A stretch of 64,000 nucleotides of DNA from Pedobacter riviphilus. GTDB lineage: Bacteria; Bacteroidota; Bacteroidia; Sphingobacteriales; Sphingobacteriaceae. Positions 30,274 through 40,576 of the stretch are shown here, piece after piece (position 1 is the stretch's first letter; each line of letters starts with the position of its first letter). The notes under the pieces were generated by a model. The model saw only the letters and a list, made by a program, of their open reading frames with translations. It was not told the origin of the DNA and searched no databases. The position numbers and the translations under genes were made by a program. The stretch lies in NCBI RefSeq assembly GCF_014692875.1, contig NZ_CP061171.1, positions 1,550,001 through 1,614,000 of the forward strand. The letters are read 5' to 3'.

Positions 30274-31950
30274 ATGAAAAACAATTTATTAGACGCGAAG
30301 GATTACATTGTATTTGCAATTTACTTCGTTATTGTGGCCGCTTATGGGCTTTACATTTACAACAAGAAAAAATCAGAATCTACCGGTTCTAAAGATTATT
30401 TTCTTGCCGAAGGCTCTTTAACCTGGTGGGCCATCGGTGCATCTTTAATTGCATCAAACATTTCTGCTGAGCAGTTTATTGGTATGAGTGGATCAGGCTT
30501 TAAAATGGGATTGGCCATTGCAACCTACGAATGGATGGGTGCACTTACACTGGTAGTGGTCGCTGTATTTTTCATTCCCGTTTACTTGAAAAACAAAATT
30601 GCTACAATGCCGCAATTTTTGCATCAGCGTTATAACGGAACAGTTGCTATGATTATGGCAGTTTTCTGGTTATTGTTATATGTTGTGGTTAACCTAACTT
30701 CTATTCTTTATTTAGGTGCTTTAGCGGTGAGTAGCATTTCTGGTTTCGATCTGCAGTTCTGTATGTATGCCATTGCAATTTTTGCTATTATCATTACCCT
30801 AGGCGGAATGAAAGTAATCGGGTATACGGATGTAATCCAGGTATTTTTCTTGATTTTAGGTGGTTTGGCTACAACTTATCTGGCTTTAAATCTGGTTTCT
30901 ACACATTATGGTACAAGTGGTGTATTTGAAGGTTATAGTTTAATGACCTCTAAGGCATCGGAGCATTTCCACATGATTTTCAAGCCAGATAACGAAAATT
31001 ACATCAATTTGCCAGGTTTAAGTGTATTAATTGGCGGTATGTGGATCGTAAACCTAAACTATTGGGGCTGTAACCAGTACATCACACAACGTGCTCTGGG
31101 GGCCAATTTAGAAACTGCCCGTGGCGGTATTCTTTTTGCGGCTTTCTTAAAACTGCTAATGCCAATCATTGTGGTATTGCCTGGTATTGCCGCTTATGTG
31201 TTATATAAAGATGGTGCATTCCAATCTGAAATGATTCAAGGTGGTTCTGTTAATCCTGATCGTGCTTACCCTGTATTGTTAAACTTGCTTCCTGCCGGAT
31301 TAAAAGGTCTTTCATTCGCGGCATTAACCGCTGCGGTTGTGGCATCTTTAGCCGGTAAAGCAAATAGTATTGCTACCATTTTTACTTTGGATATTTACAA
31401 AAAAGTATTAAATGTTGAGGCATCAGAAAAAAACCTGGTAATGACTGGTAAAATTTCTATTGTTGTTGCCATGTTCATGGGTGTAGTAATTGCACCATTA
31501 TTGGGTATCGATAAAAAAGGTGGTTTTGAATATATTCAAGAATATACCGGTTTTGTATCTCCTGGTATTTTTGCCATGTTTATTTTAGGTTTCTTCTGGA
31601 AAAGAACCACTTCAAGTGCCGCACTATTTGCGACGATTGGTGGTTTCGGTTTGTCAGTTTTACTTAAATTCTTACCTATAATAGCCGATCTTTCCTGGTT
31701 GTCGGGAATGGGTTTCTCTGTTAAAAACGCAGATGGGGTGTACGAAATTCCATTTTTAGATCGTATGGGCTTTGTATTTGTATTCTGTATCCTTGGTATG
31801 GTGATCATCAGCTTAGCGAGCGATAAAGTTAAAGCAGAAGCTAAAGGATTGGCTATCGATGCTAAAATGTTTAAAACTACTACCAGTTTCGCAGTAGGCG
31901 CTTTAATTATTATTGGCTTATTGGTTGCACTTTACAGTGTATATTGGTAA
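30274..31950 (+). CDS. Sodium/sugar symporter, SSS family
   Basis: 558 aa with about 14 membrane segments. Family features are SKDYFLAEGSLTWWAIGASLIASNISAEQFIGMSGSG near the start and YWGCNQYITQRALGA in the middle, as in SglT-type sodium/galactose or glucose transporters. As the third gene after galT and galK it most likely imports galactose across the inner membrane. A strong terminator follows. Confidence 0.92.
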   Translation: MKNNLLDAKDYIVFAIYFVIVAAYGLYIYNKKKSESTGSKDYFLAEGSLTWWAIGASLIASNISAEQFIGMSGSGFKMGLAIATYEWMGALTLVVVAVFFIPVYLKNKIATMPQFLHQRYNGTVAMIMAVFWLLLYVVVNLTSILYLGALAVSSISGFDLQFCMYAIAIFAIIITLGGMKVIGYTDVIQVFFLILGGLATTYLALNLVSTHYGTSGVFEGYSLMTSKASEHFHMIFKPDNENYINLPGLSVLIGGMWIVNLNYWGCNQYITQRALGANLETARGGILFAAFLKLLMPIIVVLPGIAAYVLYKDGAFQSEMIQGGSVNPDRAYPVLLNLLPAGLKGLSFAALTAAVVASLAGKANSIATIFTLDIYKKVLNVEASEKNLVMTGKISIVVAMFMGVVIAPLLGIDKKGGFEYIQEYTGFVSPGIFAMFILGFFWKRTTSSAALFATIGGFGLSVLLKFLPIIADLSWLSGMGFSVKNADGVYEIPFLDRMGFVFVFCILGMVIISLASDKVKAEAKGLAIDAKMFKTTTSFAVGALIIIGLLVALYSVYW

Positions 31951-31966
31951 AGAATAAGTTATAGTA

Positions 31967-32010
31967 ATGAAAAGGGGGATAAAATCTGACGATTTCATCC
32001 CCCTTTTCAT
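31967..32010 (+). terminator. Terminator of the gal operon
   Basis: A perfect 14-bp stem (ATGAAAAGGGGGAT with ATCCCCCTTTTCAT) surrounds a 16-nt loop, 17 bp after the symporter stop. The stem itself ends in TTTT. Confidence 0.8.
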
Positions 32011-32126
32011 TTAAATGCGATTGCTTTTAAAATTTAGACTCTGAATCTTTATGTCTTAATTCCTTAATGCTAAAACTGTTATGCTGATCTGTAGCGAAGC
32101 GGAAAGCTACGAAGTAAACCGAGTCT

Positions 32127-32158
32127 TAAGCGAGCTCACCGAAAGTAATTTATTTCAG
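32127..32158. repeat. Dispersed intergenic repeat, copy 1
   Basis: These 32 bases (starting TAAGCGAGCTCACCGAAAGT) recur exactly in inverted orientation at 49351-49382. Flanks also resemble each other: both contain GTTATGCTGA and a CTCGGTT block. It lies in the gap between the gal operon and the antiporter gene (32011-32195), which holds no gene. Confidence 0.8.
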
Positions 32159-32195
32159 CATCTTTCTATAAATTATTAGAATTGATTGCCTGCTA

Positions 32196-33446
32196 CTAAT
32201 CCTCCTCTGTTGCCAGCTTTTTCACCAACCAAGGTAAAGTCAGCCCTTGTCCAATTAAGGTAAACAACACCACTACAACTGATATAAATATAATCGCATT
32301 TCGCTGTGGAAACGCACTTCCATCAGATAAGGTGGCCGGTAACCCAATAGCAATGGCCAGCGAAACAATACCTCTCATGCCCGACCAGCTGATAATCAAA
32401 CTGTTCTTGAAATCCAGCAATGCGCCCTCTGTAATACGGTGCTTCCCTTTCTGAAAAGCTTTTTGAAGATTAAATTTTTGTAAGAAAACACGTGCCATCC
32501 GCAATAGTAAAGCTATAATGGTAATCACCAGTGAATAACCGATATAAGGTAGAATATCGGTACCGCTAATGTTTTTGTATACATAAGGAAACTGTAAGCC
32601 AATTAATATGAAAATTAGTCCATTCAATAAAAAGATAATAATATCCCAGATGTTTTTAGACTGGTTTTTAAGCTGCTCCGGAAATACCTTGTTGCTAAAC
32701 CTGGATATTCCCAGCCCTAAGATAACAACTGCAATAACCCCTGAAACATGTACTTGTTCTGCAATTAAATAGGTAACAAAAGGCATTAACAATATAAAGC
32801 TAATGGTTGCCAGGCGGTTATTATGAATCCGCTTAATAATAAATGCTAAAATTTTCGACATCACCATGCCGGTTAAGAATCCGCCAGCCATTAAAAGGAC
32901 AAATTCGAGAGATGCCTTCCAAAATACGAAGGCTGTTCCAGTTACTGCGGCAACCGCAAAACGATAAGCTACCAGCGCAGAAGCATCGTTAACTAAACTT
33001 TCACCCTCCAAAATGGTGTTGGTTTTGTGAGATAAACCCAGTCCCTTAGTAATACTCATAGCAGCAACCGCGTCAGTAGCAGAAAGAATTGCACCTAACA
33101 CAAAAGATACCGGCCAACTCATCCCTGGAATTATATAGTGGGCAACTACAGCAATGCCAATAGCGGTGATAAAAACCAACGTAATGGCTAGGGTTAATAT
33201 GGTGTTAATATTTGTTTTAAATTCTTTAAACGAGATATTAAAGGCAGCATCGTAAAGCAATGGCGGTAGGAATATCAAAAATATAATTTCGGGATTAATA
33301 TCAATTGGCGGTAAAGAAGGTATAAAACCTACTGCAATTCCAGCTATAATCAAAAGGATAGGATAGGGGATTTTAATTCGGTCTGCAATAGCAGAAAGGC
33401 CAATCATCACCGCTAAAATAAATATTACAATGGCATAATTTTCCAT
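32196..33446 (-). CDS. Sodium/proton antiporter, CPA1 (NhaP-like)
   Basis: 416 aa from the start I prefer (MENYAIVIFILAVMIGLSAI); the in-frame ATG at 33491 would add a charged extension before the first membrane helix. About 12 membrane segments. FLPPLLYDAAF and LSATDAVAAMSITKGLG with the Asp pair region, and EGESLVNDASALVAY, are CPA1 hallmarks. It exchanges Na+ or K+ for H+ for pH and ion balance. It is a lone gene without operon partners. Confidence 0.92.
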   Translation of the reverse strand: MENYAIVIFILAVMIGLSAIADRIKIPYPILLIIAGIAVGFIPSLPPIDINPEIIFLIFLPPLLYDAAFNISFKEFKTNINTILTLAITLVFITAIGIAVVAHYIIPGMSWPVSFVLGAILSATDAVAAMSITKGLGLSHKTNTILEGESLVNDASALVAYRFAVAAVTGTAFVFWKASLEFVLLMAGGFLTGMVMSKILAFIIKRIHNNRLATISFILLMPFVTYLIAEQVHVSGVIAVVILGLGISRFSNKVFPEQLKNQSKNIWDIIIFLLNGLIFILIGLQFPYVYKNISGTDILPYIGYSLVITIIALLLRMARVFLQKFNLQKAFQKGKHRITEGALLDFKNSLIISWSGMRGIVSLAIAIGLPATLSDGSAFPQRNAIIFISVVVVLFTLIGQGLTLPWLVKKLATEED

Positions 33447-33634
33447 ATCTGTAAATGCGTTTTTAATAAATGTGGAAACACTTATTTGCAAAATATATGT
33501 TTAGAACCGAATTAAAAAGCTCCTAATTGAACTAAACTGGTTAACGAAATAAAAGGATAAATAATCCTCCTAGAATAAAGAAGAAACTTTAATTAATGCT
33601 GAAATGAAATGAGGAAATATCGTTGATGTGAAAA

Positions 33635-33949
33635 CTACCGTTGTAACCTAGGTCTTTTACTTTTAAAAGCTGGGTTGGCTTTTGGCTTTGTTGTTTTAGC
33701 CCCACTTTCCTCTTCCGATATCTTAACAGTAATTATATTACCTTTAAATGTTTCGCCATTTAAGGTTGATACGATGTTTTTGGCATCAGGAAGACTATAA
33801 ATTTCCAGAAAAGCATAGCCTTTACATTTGCCAGTAGCCCTGTCGCGAACAATTTTAATTGTTTCTACCCTGCCATGCAGGCTAACCAATATTGCCAAAT
33901 CCATCTCTTGGATATTGTCAGGAAGGCCACCTATGAAAATCTTAACCAT
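33635..33949 (-). CDS. RRM-type RNA-binding protein
   Basis: 104 aa from the ATG at 33949 (MVKIFIGGLP), which puts RNP2 (KIFIGGLP) at the N terminus as in bacterial RRM proteins; an ATG 8 codons upstream is possible. RNP1 is KGYAFLEI. A basic tail (KPKANPAFKSKRPRLQR) follows the single RRM. Small RRM proteins of this kind are common in Bacteroidota and are thought to act on mRNA folding or translation. The gene stands alone and is divergent from the esterase gene. Confidence 0.93.
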   Translation of the reverse strand: MVKIFIGGLPDNIQEMDLAILVSLHGRVETIKIVRDRATGKCKGYAFLEIYSLPDAKNIVSTLNGETFKGNIITVKISEEESGAKTTKPKANPAFKSKRPRLQR

Positions 33950-34158
33950 TAATTCTTTAATTTGAGCGAACATTTGGATTAAATCCAGAACTGTTCTTTT
34001 AGACCTGCAAAATAAGCAAAATGATATTGTTACCCAAACTAATTAGCTGAATTTTGCTTCATTTTTTATCATAAATTTGTGAAGAGCAGATATATATATT
34101 GATGTTAACAGTCAGAAAATGTACATTCGCTTTCTAATCATCCAAAAATAGTTAAAAT

Positions 34159-36144
34159 ATGAGCATTCACAGGTTAAGATCTATACTTCTCATCGTATTA
34201 TTACTTTTCACATCTCAGTTTATTCAGGCTAAAATTTTATTGCCCTCGGTTTTTGGCAATAACATGGTTTTACAGCAAAAAACCAATGCAGCCATTTGGG
34301 GCCAAGCAGACGCTGGTAAAGCAGTTAAAGTAACGGTTTCGTGGAATAAAATTAACTATGGTGCTATTGCAGATGCCAATGGTAATTGGAAAATTAAAGT
34401 AGCAACACCAGGTTACGGAGGACCATATACCATCACCATATCTGATGGAGAGTTATTGGTGCTTAACAATATATTAATTGGCGATGTATGGATATGTTCT
34501 GGGCAGTCGAATATGGAAATGCCGCTGGCAGGCTGGGGCAAAATCCTAAACTACGAAAAAGAAATTGCCGAAGCTAAATTTCCAGATATCCGTTTATTGC
34601 AGGTAGATCATGTTACCAGCAATTCACCTATTAATGATGCCAAGGTAGCAAATGATGGCTGGCAGGAATGCAGCCCGAAATATATAGCCGGGTTTTCTTC
34701 CACCGCATATTTCTTCGCACGCGAAGTGTACGAGAAAACCAAAATCCCTATCGGCCTGATTCATACTTCATGGGGCGGAACAATTGCTGAAGCCTGGACC
34801 AGCGCCGAATCATTAAAAAAAATGGCAGATTTCTCTGCTGCAGTTGATAAGTTTCAGAAATCAGCTAAAAATCCCTCAACAGTTTCTTACGAAGAACGTT
34901 TGCAGAACTGGACTAAAATGACCATGGATAAAGATTCTGGTAATCTTGATGGACAAATGAAATGGGCGCTAACAGAAAGTGCTGATTGGAAAAATATGAC
35001 TTTGCCAACCCTTTGGGAGGACGCAGCACTTAAAAACCTCGATGGTGTGGTTTGGTTTACAAAAAAGATCACGATTCCAGAAAACTGGAAAATAAATGAA
35101 GCAAAGCTTAATTTGGGCACTATTGACGATAACGACATTACTTTTATAAACGGGGTAAAAGTTGGCGAGACGGTAGGGTATAATATTGGAAGAACATATG
35201 GAATACCCGCTAATTTGCTCAAAGTGGGAGAAAATGTGATCACTGTGAGGGTTTTTGATAGTGGGGGCGGGGGCGGCTTATATGGCGACCCTAAAGAGTT
35301 AAATTTAACAAATGGTTCTACCGAGAAAATTTCATTGGCTGGTGAATGGAAATATAAAATAGGCTTGGATTTTAAAAATATCGAGCCAAAGCCCTTTGAA
35401 GAAAATGGTCCCAACCGCCCAACAGTTTTATACAATGCCATGATTCACCCTTACCAACAATTTTCGATTAAAGGGGCTATTTGGTATCAAGGAGAAGCTA
35501 ATGCCGATAGGGCCTACCAATACCGCGAGTTGTTCCCAACAATGATCAAAGATTGGCGTCAGAAGTGGGCACAGGGCGATTTTCCTTTCTATTATGTTCA
35601 ATTGGCTAATTTTATGCAGGTTGATAATGTGCCTGTAGAATCTGCATGGGCAGAGCTTAGGGAGGCACAGCAAAAAACACTTGCTTTGCCAAATACAGGC
35701 ATGGCAACCATTATTGATATTGGCGATGCAAAAGATATCCACCCAAAAAATAAACAAGAGGTAGGCAGAAGATTGGCATTAATAGCCCTGGCTAAAACAT
35801 ATGGCCAAAAAGTAAATTACTCAGGCCCTGTTTATCAATCAAGTAAAATTGAAGGAAAACAGATTCTTTTAACGTTTGGCAATAGCCAAAATGGATTAAA
35901 AGCTGCAGATGGTGCAGCGTTAACAGGTTTTGCCATCGCGGGAGCAGATAAGAAATTTTATTGGGCCAAAGCAAGTATTCGGGGGAATCAGATTATCGTA
36001 AGTAGCGATCAGGTGGAAAACCCCGTTGCTGTTCGTTATGCATGGGGAAATAATCCTGTTTGTAACCTGGTTAGTAACGATGGCTTGCCAGCTTCACCAT
36101 TCAGAACAGATACCTGGCTGGGCCTTACCTTTGGAAAGAAATAA
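34159..36144 (+). CDS. Sialate O-acetylesterase-like SGNH carbohydrate esterase
   Basis: 661 aa with a signal peptide (ends near IQAK). WICSGQSNMEMPL holds the SGNH serine block, and IDIGDAKDIHPKNKQEVGRRLA has the late Asp-x2-His dyad (DIHP). A galactose-binding-like insert lies near residues 270-410. The family is named for sialic acid deacetylation, but relatives in plant-glycan loci remove acetyl groups from pectin or hemicellulose. Lying between the sugar locus and GH127, it probably deacetylates plant glycan. Confidence 0.88.
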   Translation: MSIHRLRSILLIVLLLFTSQFIQAKILLPSVFGNNMVLQQKTNAAIWGQADAGKAVKVTVSWNKINYGAIADANGNWKIKVATPGYGGPYTITISDGELLVLNNILIGDVWICSGQSNMEMPLAGWGKILNYEKEIAEAKFPDIRLLQVDHVTSNSPINDAKVANDGWQECSPKYIAGFSSTAYFFAREVYEKTKIPIGLIHTSWGGTIAEAWTSAESLKKMADFSAAVDKFQKSAKNPSTVSYEERLQNWTKMTMDKDSGNLDGQMKWALTESADWKNMTLPTLWEDAALKNLDGVVWFTKKITIPENWKINEAKLNLGTIDDNDITFINGVKVGETVGYNIGRTYGIPANLLKVGENVITVRVFDSGGGGGLYGDPKELNLTNGSTEKISLAGEWKYKIGLDFKNIEPKPFEENGPNRPTVLYNAMIHPYQQFSIKGAIWYQGEANADRAYQYRELFPTMIKDWRQKWAQGDFPFYYVQLANFMQVDNVPVESAWAELREAQQKTLALPNTGMATIIDIGDAKDIHPKNKQEVGRRLALIALAKTYGQKVNYSGPVYQSSKIEGKQILLTFGNSQNGLKAADGAALTGFAIAGADKKFYWAKASIRGNQIIVSSDQVENPVAVRYAWGNNPVCNLVSNDGLPASPFRTDTWLGLTFGKK

Positions 36145-36255
36145 TCGATAAAAATTGTGCAATGTGTGTGCTTAAATCCGTGCAATGCAGGCAATATTTA
36201 AAGTAGCGTTATTTTTTGTGGCTTACTTTATATTTTTACTGGTTAACCGGAAATT

Positions 36256-36648
36256 ATGCCAAATATCTTATCAGACCAGGAAACCATTCTCCTGATTGCT
36301 AACCTGGAAGAAAAATTATTAGATGGGTTTAAAAAAACAGACCTGAACACGCTCGATTTGTTGTTTGCCGATGGGATGCTTTTTCACGATCAGTACGGGA
36401 ATGTGTTGGATAAAGAAATGGACATGGATGCCTACCGGACGGGTATGATAAAAATCACTAAAATCAATGTATCCAAACGGGAAATACGTGTTTTTGAATC
36501 TATTGTTATCGTTTCTGCAAGTCTTTTTATTAAAGGTAAATACGCCGATATTTTGCTGAATGGCAAATATCGATGGCTGAGGGTTTGGGGCAAAGTGAAA
36601 GAAGATTGGAAGGTAATTTCTGCCAGTTGTACAAGCATTTCAGTTTGA
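36256..36648 (+). CDS. NTF2-like (DUF4440) small protein
   Basis: 130 aa without a signal peptide. The pattern LEEKLLDGFKKTDLNTLDLLFADGMLFHDQYGNVLDK followed by beta strands ending RVWGKVKEDWKVISASCT fits the SnoaL/NTF2-like DUF4440 fold. Such proteins form cone-shaped pockets; the ligand or reaction cannot be read from the sequence. No operon partner is evident. Confidence 0.8.
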   Translation: MPNILSDQETILLIANLEEKLLDGFKKTDLNTLDLLFADGMLFHDQYGNVLDKEMDMDAYRTGMIKITKINVSKREIRVFESIVIVSASLFIKGKYADILLNGKYRWLRVWGKVKEDWKVISASCTSISV

Positions 36649-37006
36649 AATTTTTGTCTAAAAATAAGAACGGGGAATAACCAATGGCTATCCCCCGATT
36701 CTAAATTAACGCTCTCTGGATCTAATATAGAACTATTCTCAGTTTCCATCAAGAGCTGGTGGGCAAACAAAGGTTGATGCTTGCCTTGGCCCGTTAAAAA
36801 TTGGAACATATTCCAACATTGGTGTAAACATGCTGCTTTTCAAACTGTATAATTTTTTTACCCTTCGGTTTGTTATGTCCATAGTTTTGGTTTGCACTAG
36901 CAATTTACGGTGTTTTTTTATTGTTTAAATCTGGATTACTAAATCGTTTTAATATTCATTCATATTTATTATTTTTATAAAATATTATCTAACCAATTGT
37001 CCTTTT
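36649..37006. other. Intergenic, AT-rich, one imperfect hairpin
   Basis: An imperfect inverted repeat (CGGGGAATAACCA at 36671-36683 with TGGCTATCCCCCG at 36685-36697, two mismatches) lies 22 bp after the preceding stop codon and may end that transcript, though no T-run follows. The remaining AT-rich sequence should contain the promoter of the GH127 gene. I see no gene here. Confidence 0.5.
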
Positions 37007-39517
37007 ATGAAAAGAATACCTGCCTTAATCTATTTTCTGGTTTCCTGTCTATCCATGCATACTTTGTGTGCCCAAAATTTAACTGACTTTAATAAAACGC
37101 CTTTAAAACAACATGTTTACGTGCAATTGCCAGTTGGTAGTATTAAAGCTAAAGGGTGGCTGCTAAAACAGTTAGAGCAACAAAGAGATGGTGCAACAGG
37201 AATGGCTGAAGAGTTGTATCCGGAAAAAGATAATTTGGGTAAAAATTCCGATTGGTTGGGCGGTGACGGAAATGGGTGGGAGCGGGTACCCTATTATGTT
37301 AAAGGTTTAGCCGCATTAGCCTATACCTTAGACGATCCAATGCTAAAAGCGAAAGCGCAAAAATATATCGATTGGACTTTAAACAATCAGCAAGCGAATG
37401 GATTGTTTGGTCCGCCAAAAATGAAAGATTGGTGGCCACGCATACCCATGTTGTATGCCCTGCAGAGTTATTATGAAGCTACAAATGATAAAAGGGTTAT
37501 TCCGTTTCTATCAAAATATTTTAAATACGAGCTTAATAATCTCGATGCTGATCCATTAAAAGATTGGGCTAAAGCAAGAGCAGCCGATAATATGGAAATT
37601 GCCATTTGGCTTTACAATAAAACCGGCGAACAGGATTTATTAAAACTCGTAGAAAAGTTAAAACAACAGGCATACCCTTGGATTGATATTTATAGCAATA
37701 ATGGATTTTACTTTTTTGGTGATGATTTTCAGCCTAAACATATGGTTAATGTGGCTCAGGCATTAAAATTCCCTGGAGTTTATGCGCAACTTGAAGATCA
37801 CCCCTCTAATTTGGAAGCACTTTCTAAGGGCATAGCACATATTATGCACGATCATGGTCAGCCCCAAGGTTTAGGCTCTGGAACTGAGTTCCTGGCAGGT
37901 ACAAGCAGTATTGAAGGGGTAGAAACCTGTACTGTGGTAGAATGGATGCAAAGTTTAGAAACAGCGGCAAAGGTTATTCATGATGCAAAAATTGGCGATC
38001 AATTGGAAAAAGTGGCTTTTAATGCTTTGCCTGCACAGTTTAGTCGAGATTTTAAAAACCATTCATATTATACACTACCCAATCAGGTTCAAAGTATTCA
38101 TGGCGAGCAAGGCTTTAATCAAGATTATGCCACAGGTATCATTTCCAGTCCATATTCGGGTTTTGGCTGCTGCCGCTATAACATGCACATGGGTTGGCCT
38201 TATTTTGTAAAAAGTAGTGTAGTAGCTACTCCAGAGAAAGGTTTGGCTATAATTACCTATGGACCTATGGAAATAAAAACTGTTGTGGCCGAAAACAAAA
38301 AGATAAAAATCACTGAAGAAACCAATTATCCCTTCGAAGAACAGATCAGATTAAAAGTAGAACTTGCTGCTGCAACCTCCTTTCCGTTAATTTTAAGAAT
38401 CCCAGCTTGGAGTATAAAGCCAAGTATTAAACTAAATGGAATTATATTAAAAGGAGTAAAAGCTGGAGAAATGTTTACCATCGCCCGCGAATGGAATAAT
38501 CAGGACCAATTAGAACTGAATTTTCCAATGGAAATTACCACCCATGCCCAGGTAAACAATTCTATAAGTGTAGAACGTGGACCTATTGTTTATGCACTAG
38601 AAATTAAGGCGGTAAATAAGGTAACCAAAACGCATCCTGTTGCTGGTTTTACAGATTACGAAATCCACCCAGAATCGGCATGGAATTATGGTTTAATGAT
38701 CGGTAAAAGTGGCTTAAACAATGCTAGCGTGCTAAAATCGAAAATGCCAGAAAACCCTTTTATTGCAGCAAGCGCACCGGTTAAAGTAAAGGTTCAGGCA
38801 AAAAAGATTCCATCGTGGGGCTTAGATTACAATAAACTGGCTGCTTTTGATGTGCCCTTTAGTCCAATTGTATCAGCTGAGAAACAGGAGGAAGTTATGT
38901 TGGTGCCATACGGATCTGAAAATATTCGCCTAAGCTGTTTCCCAGTAATCGGTGAGCCCAAAAAAATAAATAAAACTTTAGTTGAAAACTTTGATCGCGG
39001 AATGGCCCGCAATTGGGTTTTTTATGGAGGCGGCTGGTTTTGGAAAGATGGGCAGGTTAACGCGGCATCAAATTCAGGTTCTGGTGGTTATGGTATAAAT
39101 GGATCTAAATATGTGGCTAATGGAACAGATTTTAAAGATTTTATTTATCAGGCAGATGTTAAAATCAATACTGCAGGCGATGCTGGTTTAATGTTCAGGG
39201 TTTCTAATCCAGCTATTGGCCCCGATGCTTACCAAGGCTATTATGTGGGATTAGATCAATTAAATGGGAACATATTATTAGGAAAAGCTAGCGGGCAAAA
39301 ATGGACCGTCATAAGTTCAGGAAAATATCCTGTTGAAATGAACAAAATGTATACCTTAAAGATAGTGGCAAAGGGAGATAAATTTGACATTTTTATCAAC
39401 GGATCAGCTCAGCCTGTTCTTTCAGCAACAGATAATCAATACACCTCTGGTAGTATAGGATTAAGAGCGTATAAAGCATTGGCAAGCTTCGATTCGGTAA
39501 AAATTAACGCCTTTTAA
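37007..39517 (+). CDS. GH127-type beta-L-arabinofuranosidase with C-terminal glycan-binding-like domain
   Basis: 836 aa with a signal peptide (ends near LCAQ). The DUF1680/GH127 region spans about residues 25-640. Its zinc-site residues are seen as GVETCTVVEW (Glu and Cys) and GFGCCRYNMHMGWPYF (two Cys), as known for HypBA1. A jelly-roll/concanavalin-like domain (about 655-836; FDRGMARNWVFYGGGWFW, YQGYYVGLDQLNG) is appended, like DUF1080-type modules. It would release beta-L-arabinofuranose. Being 11 kb from the main locus but catabolically linked, it may belong to the same response. Confidence 0.9.
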   Translation: MKRIPALIYFLVSCLSMHTLCAQNLTDFNKTPLKQHVYVQLPVGSIKAKGWLLKQLEQQRDGATGMAEELYPEKDNLGKNSDWLGGDGNGWERVPYYVKGLAALAYTLDDPMLKAKAQKYIDWTLNNQQANGLFGPPKMKDWWPRIPMLYALQSYYEATNDKRVIPFLSKYFKYELNNLDADPLKDWAKARAADNMEIAIWLYNKTGEQDLLKLVEKLKQQAYPWIDIYSNNGFYFFGDDFQPKHMVNVAQALKFPGVYAQLEDHPSNLEALSKGIAHIMHDHGQPQGLGSGTEFLAGTSSIEGVETCTVVEWMQSLETAAKVIHDAKIGDQLEKVAFNALPAQFSRDFKNHSYYTLPNQVQSIHGEQGFNQDYATGIISSPYSGFGCCRYNMHMGWPYFVKSSVVATPEKGLAIITYGPMEIKTVVAENKKIKITEETNYPFEEQIRLKVELAAATSFPLILRIPAWSIKPSIKLNGIILKGVKAGEMFTIAREWNNQDQLELNFPMEITTHAQVNNSISVERGPIVYALEIKAVNKVTKTHPVAGFTDYEIHPESAWNYGLMIGKSGLNNASVLKSKMPENPFIAASAPVKVKVQAKKIPSWGLDYNKLAAFDVPFSPIVSAEKQEEVMLVPYGSENIRLSCFPVIGEPKKINKTLVENFDRGMARNWVFYGGGWFWKDGQVNAASNSGSGGYGINGSKYVANGTDFKDFIYQADVKINTAGDAGLMFRVSNPAIGPDAYQGYYVGLDQLNGNILLGKASGQKWTVISSGKYPVEMNKMYTLKIVAKGDKFDIFINGSAQPVLSATDNQYTSGSIGLRAYKALASFDSVKINAF

Positions 39518-39591
39518 CATCTGCTCAGGGCGATTTTAAACTTTACGGCAAGGAATTTGTTAACTATAGCAGTAATAAATAAAGTAAAATT

Positions 39592-40455
39592 ATGAAATTA
39601 TACAAATCAATTCCCATAATGCTCTTTACCCTTGCACTTGCTGCGGGTTGTGTAAGTAATAAGAAGTATGCCGAACTTCAGGATACTTATACTAAGTTAA
39701 GAGAAAGAAATCAGGAGCTAAGTAATAAATACCAGGATAGTCAGCGTGAACTTAGTGGAAGTACCAGTAGGGTTAAAAGTTTAGAAGAGCAGATTGCGTC
39801 AGAAAAGGCCAACGTAACGGCATTGCAAGAAGCTTTAAACAAATGTTTAAATTCTAGTAGTCAGGGAAATGTTAATATTTCGAAACTGGTTGATGAGATT
39901 AATAGTTCAAATAAATACATCAAACAACTGGTTAATGCCAAAAACAAAAGCGATTCGCTTAATATGGTGTTAACTAATAACTTAACACGATCGTTGAGCA
40001 GGGAAGAATTAGGTGACGTTGATGTACAAGTACTTAAGGGTGTAGTATACATCTCTTTAGCTGATAATATGTTATATAAATCGGGCAGCTATGAAGTTTC
40101 TGATAAAGCTGGTGAGACTTTAAGCAAAATTGCCAAAATTATTAAAGATTACGATACCTATGATGTGTTAATAGAAGGTAATACTGATAATGTGCCTATT
40201 GCTCAAACAAATATCCGTAACAACTGGGATTTAAGTGCCTTGCGTGCCTCGTCAGTAGTCCAGGTATTGCAAAACAAGTATGCTGTTGACCCTAAACGTT
40301 TAACTGCCGGTGGGCGTGGAGAATTTAATCCAATTGCTGATAATACTACGGCAGGAGGAAAGGCGAAAAACAGACGTACACAAATTATTATTACGCCTAA
40401 ATTAGATCAGTTTATGGACCTGATCGGAAAAGCACCTGAGCAATCTCAAAAATAA
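39592..40455 (+). CDS. OmpA-family lipoprotein with coiled coil
   Basis: 287 aa. Signal LALAAGC marks a lipoprotein. A coiled coil (about residues 25-135; KYAELQDTYTKLRERNQELSNKYQDS) precedes an OmpA/MotB-like domain (about 150-275) with VLIEGNTDNVPI, NNWDLSALRASSVVQVLQ and NRRTQIII. It resembles envelope proteins joining the outer membrane to peptidoglycan. A terminator follows the stop codon. Confidence 0.9.
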   Translation: MKLYKSIPIMLFTLALAAGCVSNKKYAELQDTYTKLRERNQELSNKYQDSQRELSGSTSRVKSLEEQIASEKANVTALQEALNKCLNSSSQGNVNISKLVDEINSSNKYIKQLVNAKNKSDSLNMVLTNNLTRSLSREELGDVDVQVLKGVVYISLADNMLYKSGSYEVSDKAGETLSKIAKIIKDYDTYDVLIEGNTDNVPIAQTNIRNNWDLSALRASSVVQVLQNKYAVDPKRLTAGGRGEFNPIADNTTAGGKAKNRRTQIIITPKLDQFMDLIGKAPEQSQK

Positions 40456-40478
40456 AAGCATAAAATAATTAAACATAT

Positions 40479-40512
40479 AAAGGGCTGGAATTAATTTTTC
40501 GAGCCCTTTTTT
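40479..40512 (+). terminator. Terminator after the OmpA lipoprotein gene
   Basis: The stem AAAGGGCT / AGCCCTTT with a 15-nt loop is followed by a T-run, 23 bp after the stop codon. Confidence 0.8.
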
Positions 40513-40576
40513 GTATAGAAAGCTTTCCTCTTGCTTTCTAATATTTGTTTATTCTGCCCGCGCTCCATTATGGGTT

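Noticed and set aside
34887..35441. 184-codon minus-strand ORF inside the acetylesterase gene
   Set aside because: It is an antisense shadow of a strongly supported gene; its Ser/Pro/Phe-rich content has no domain.
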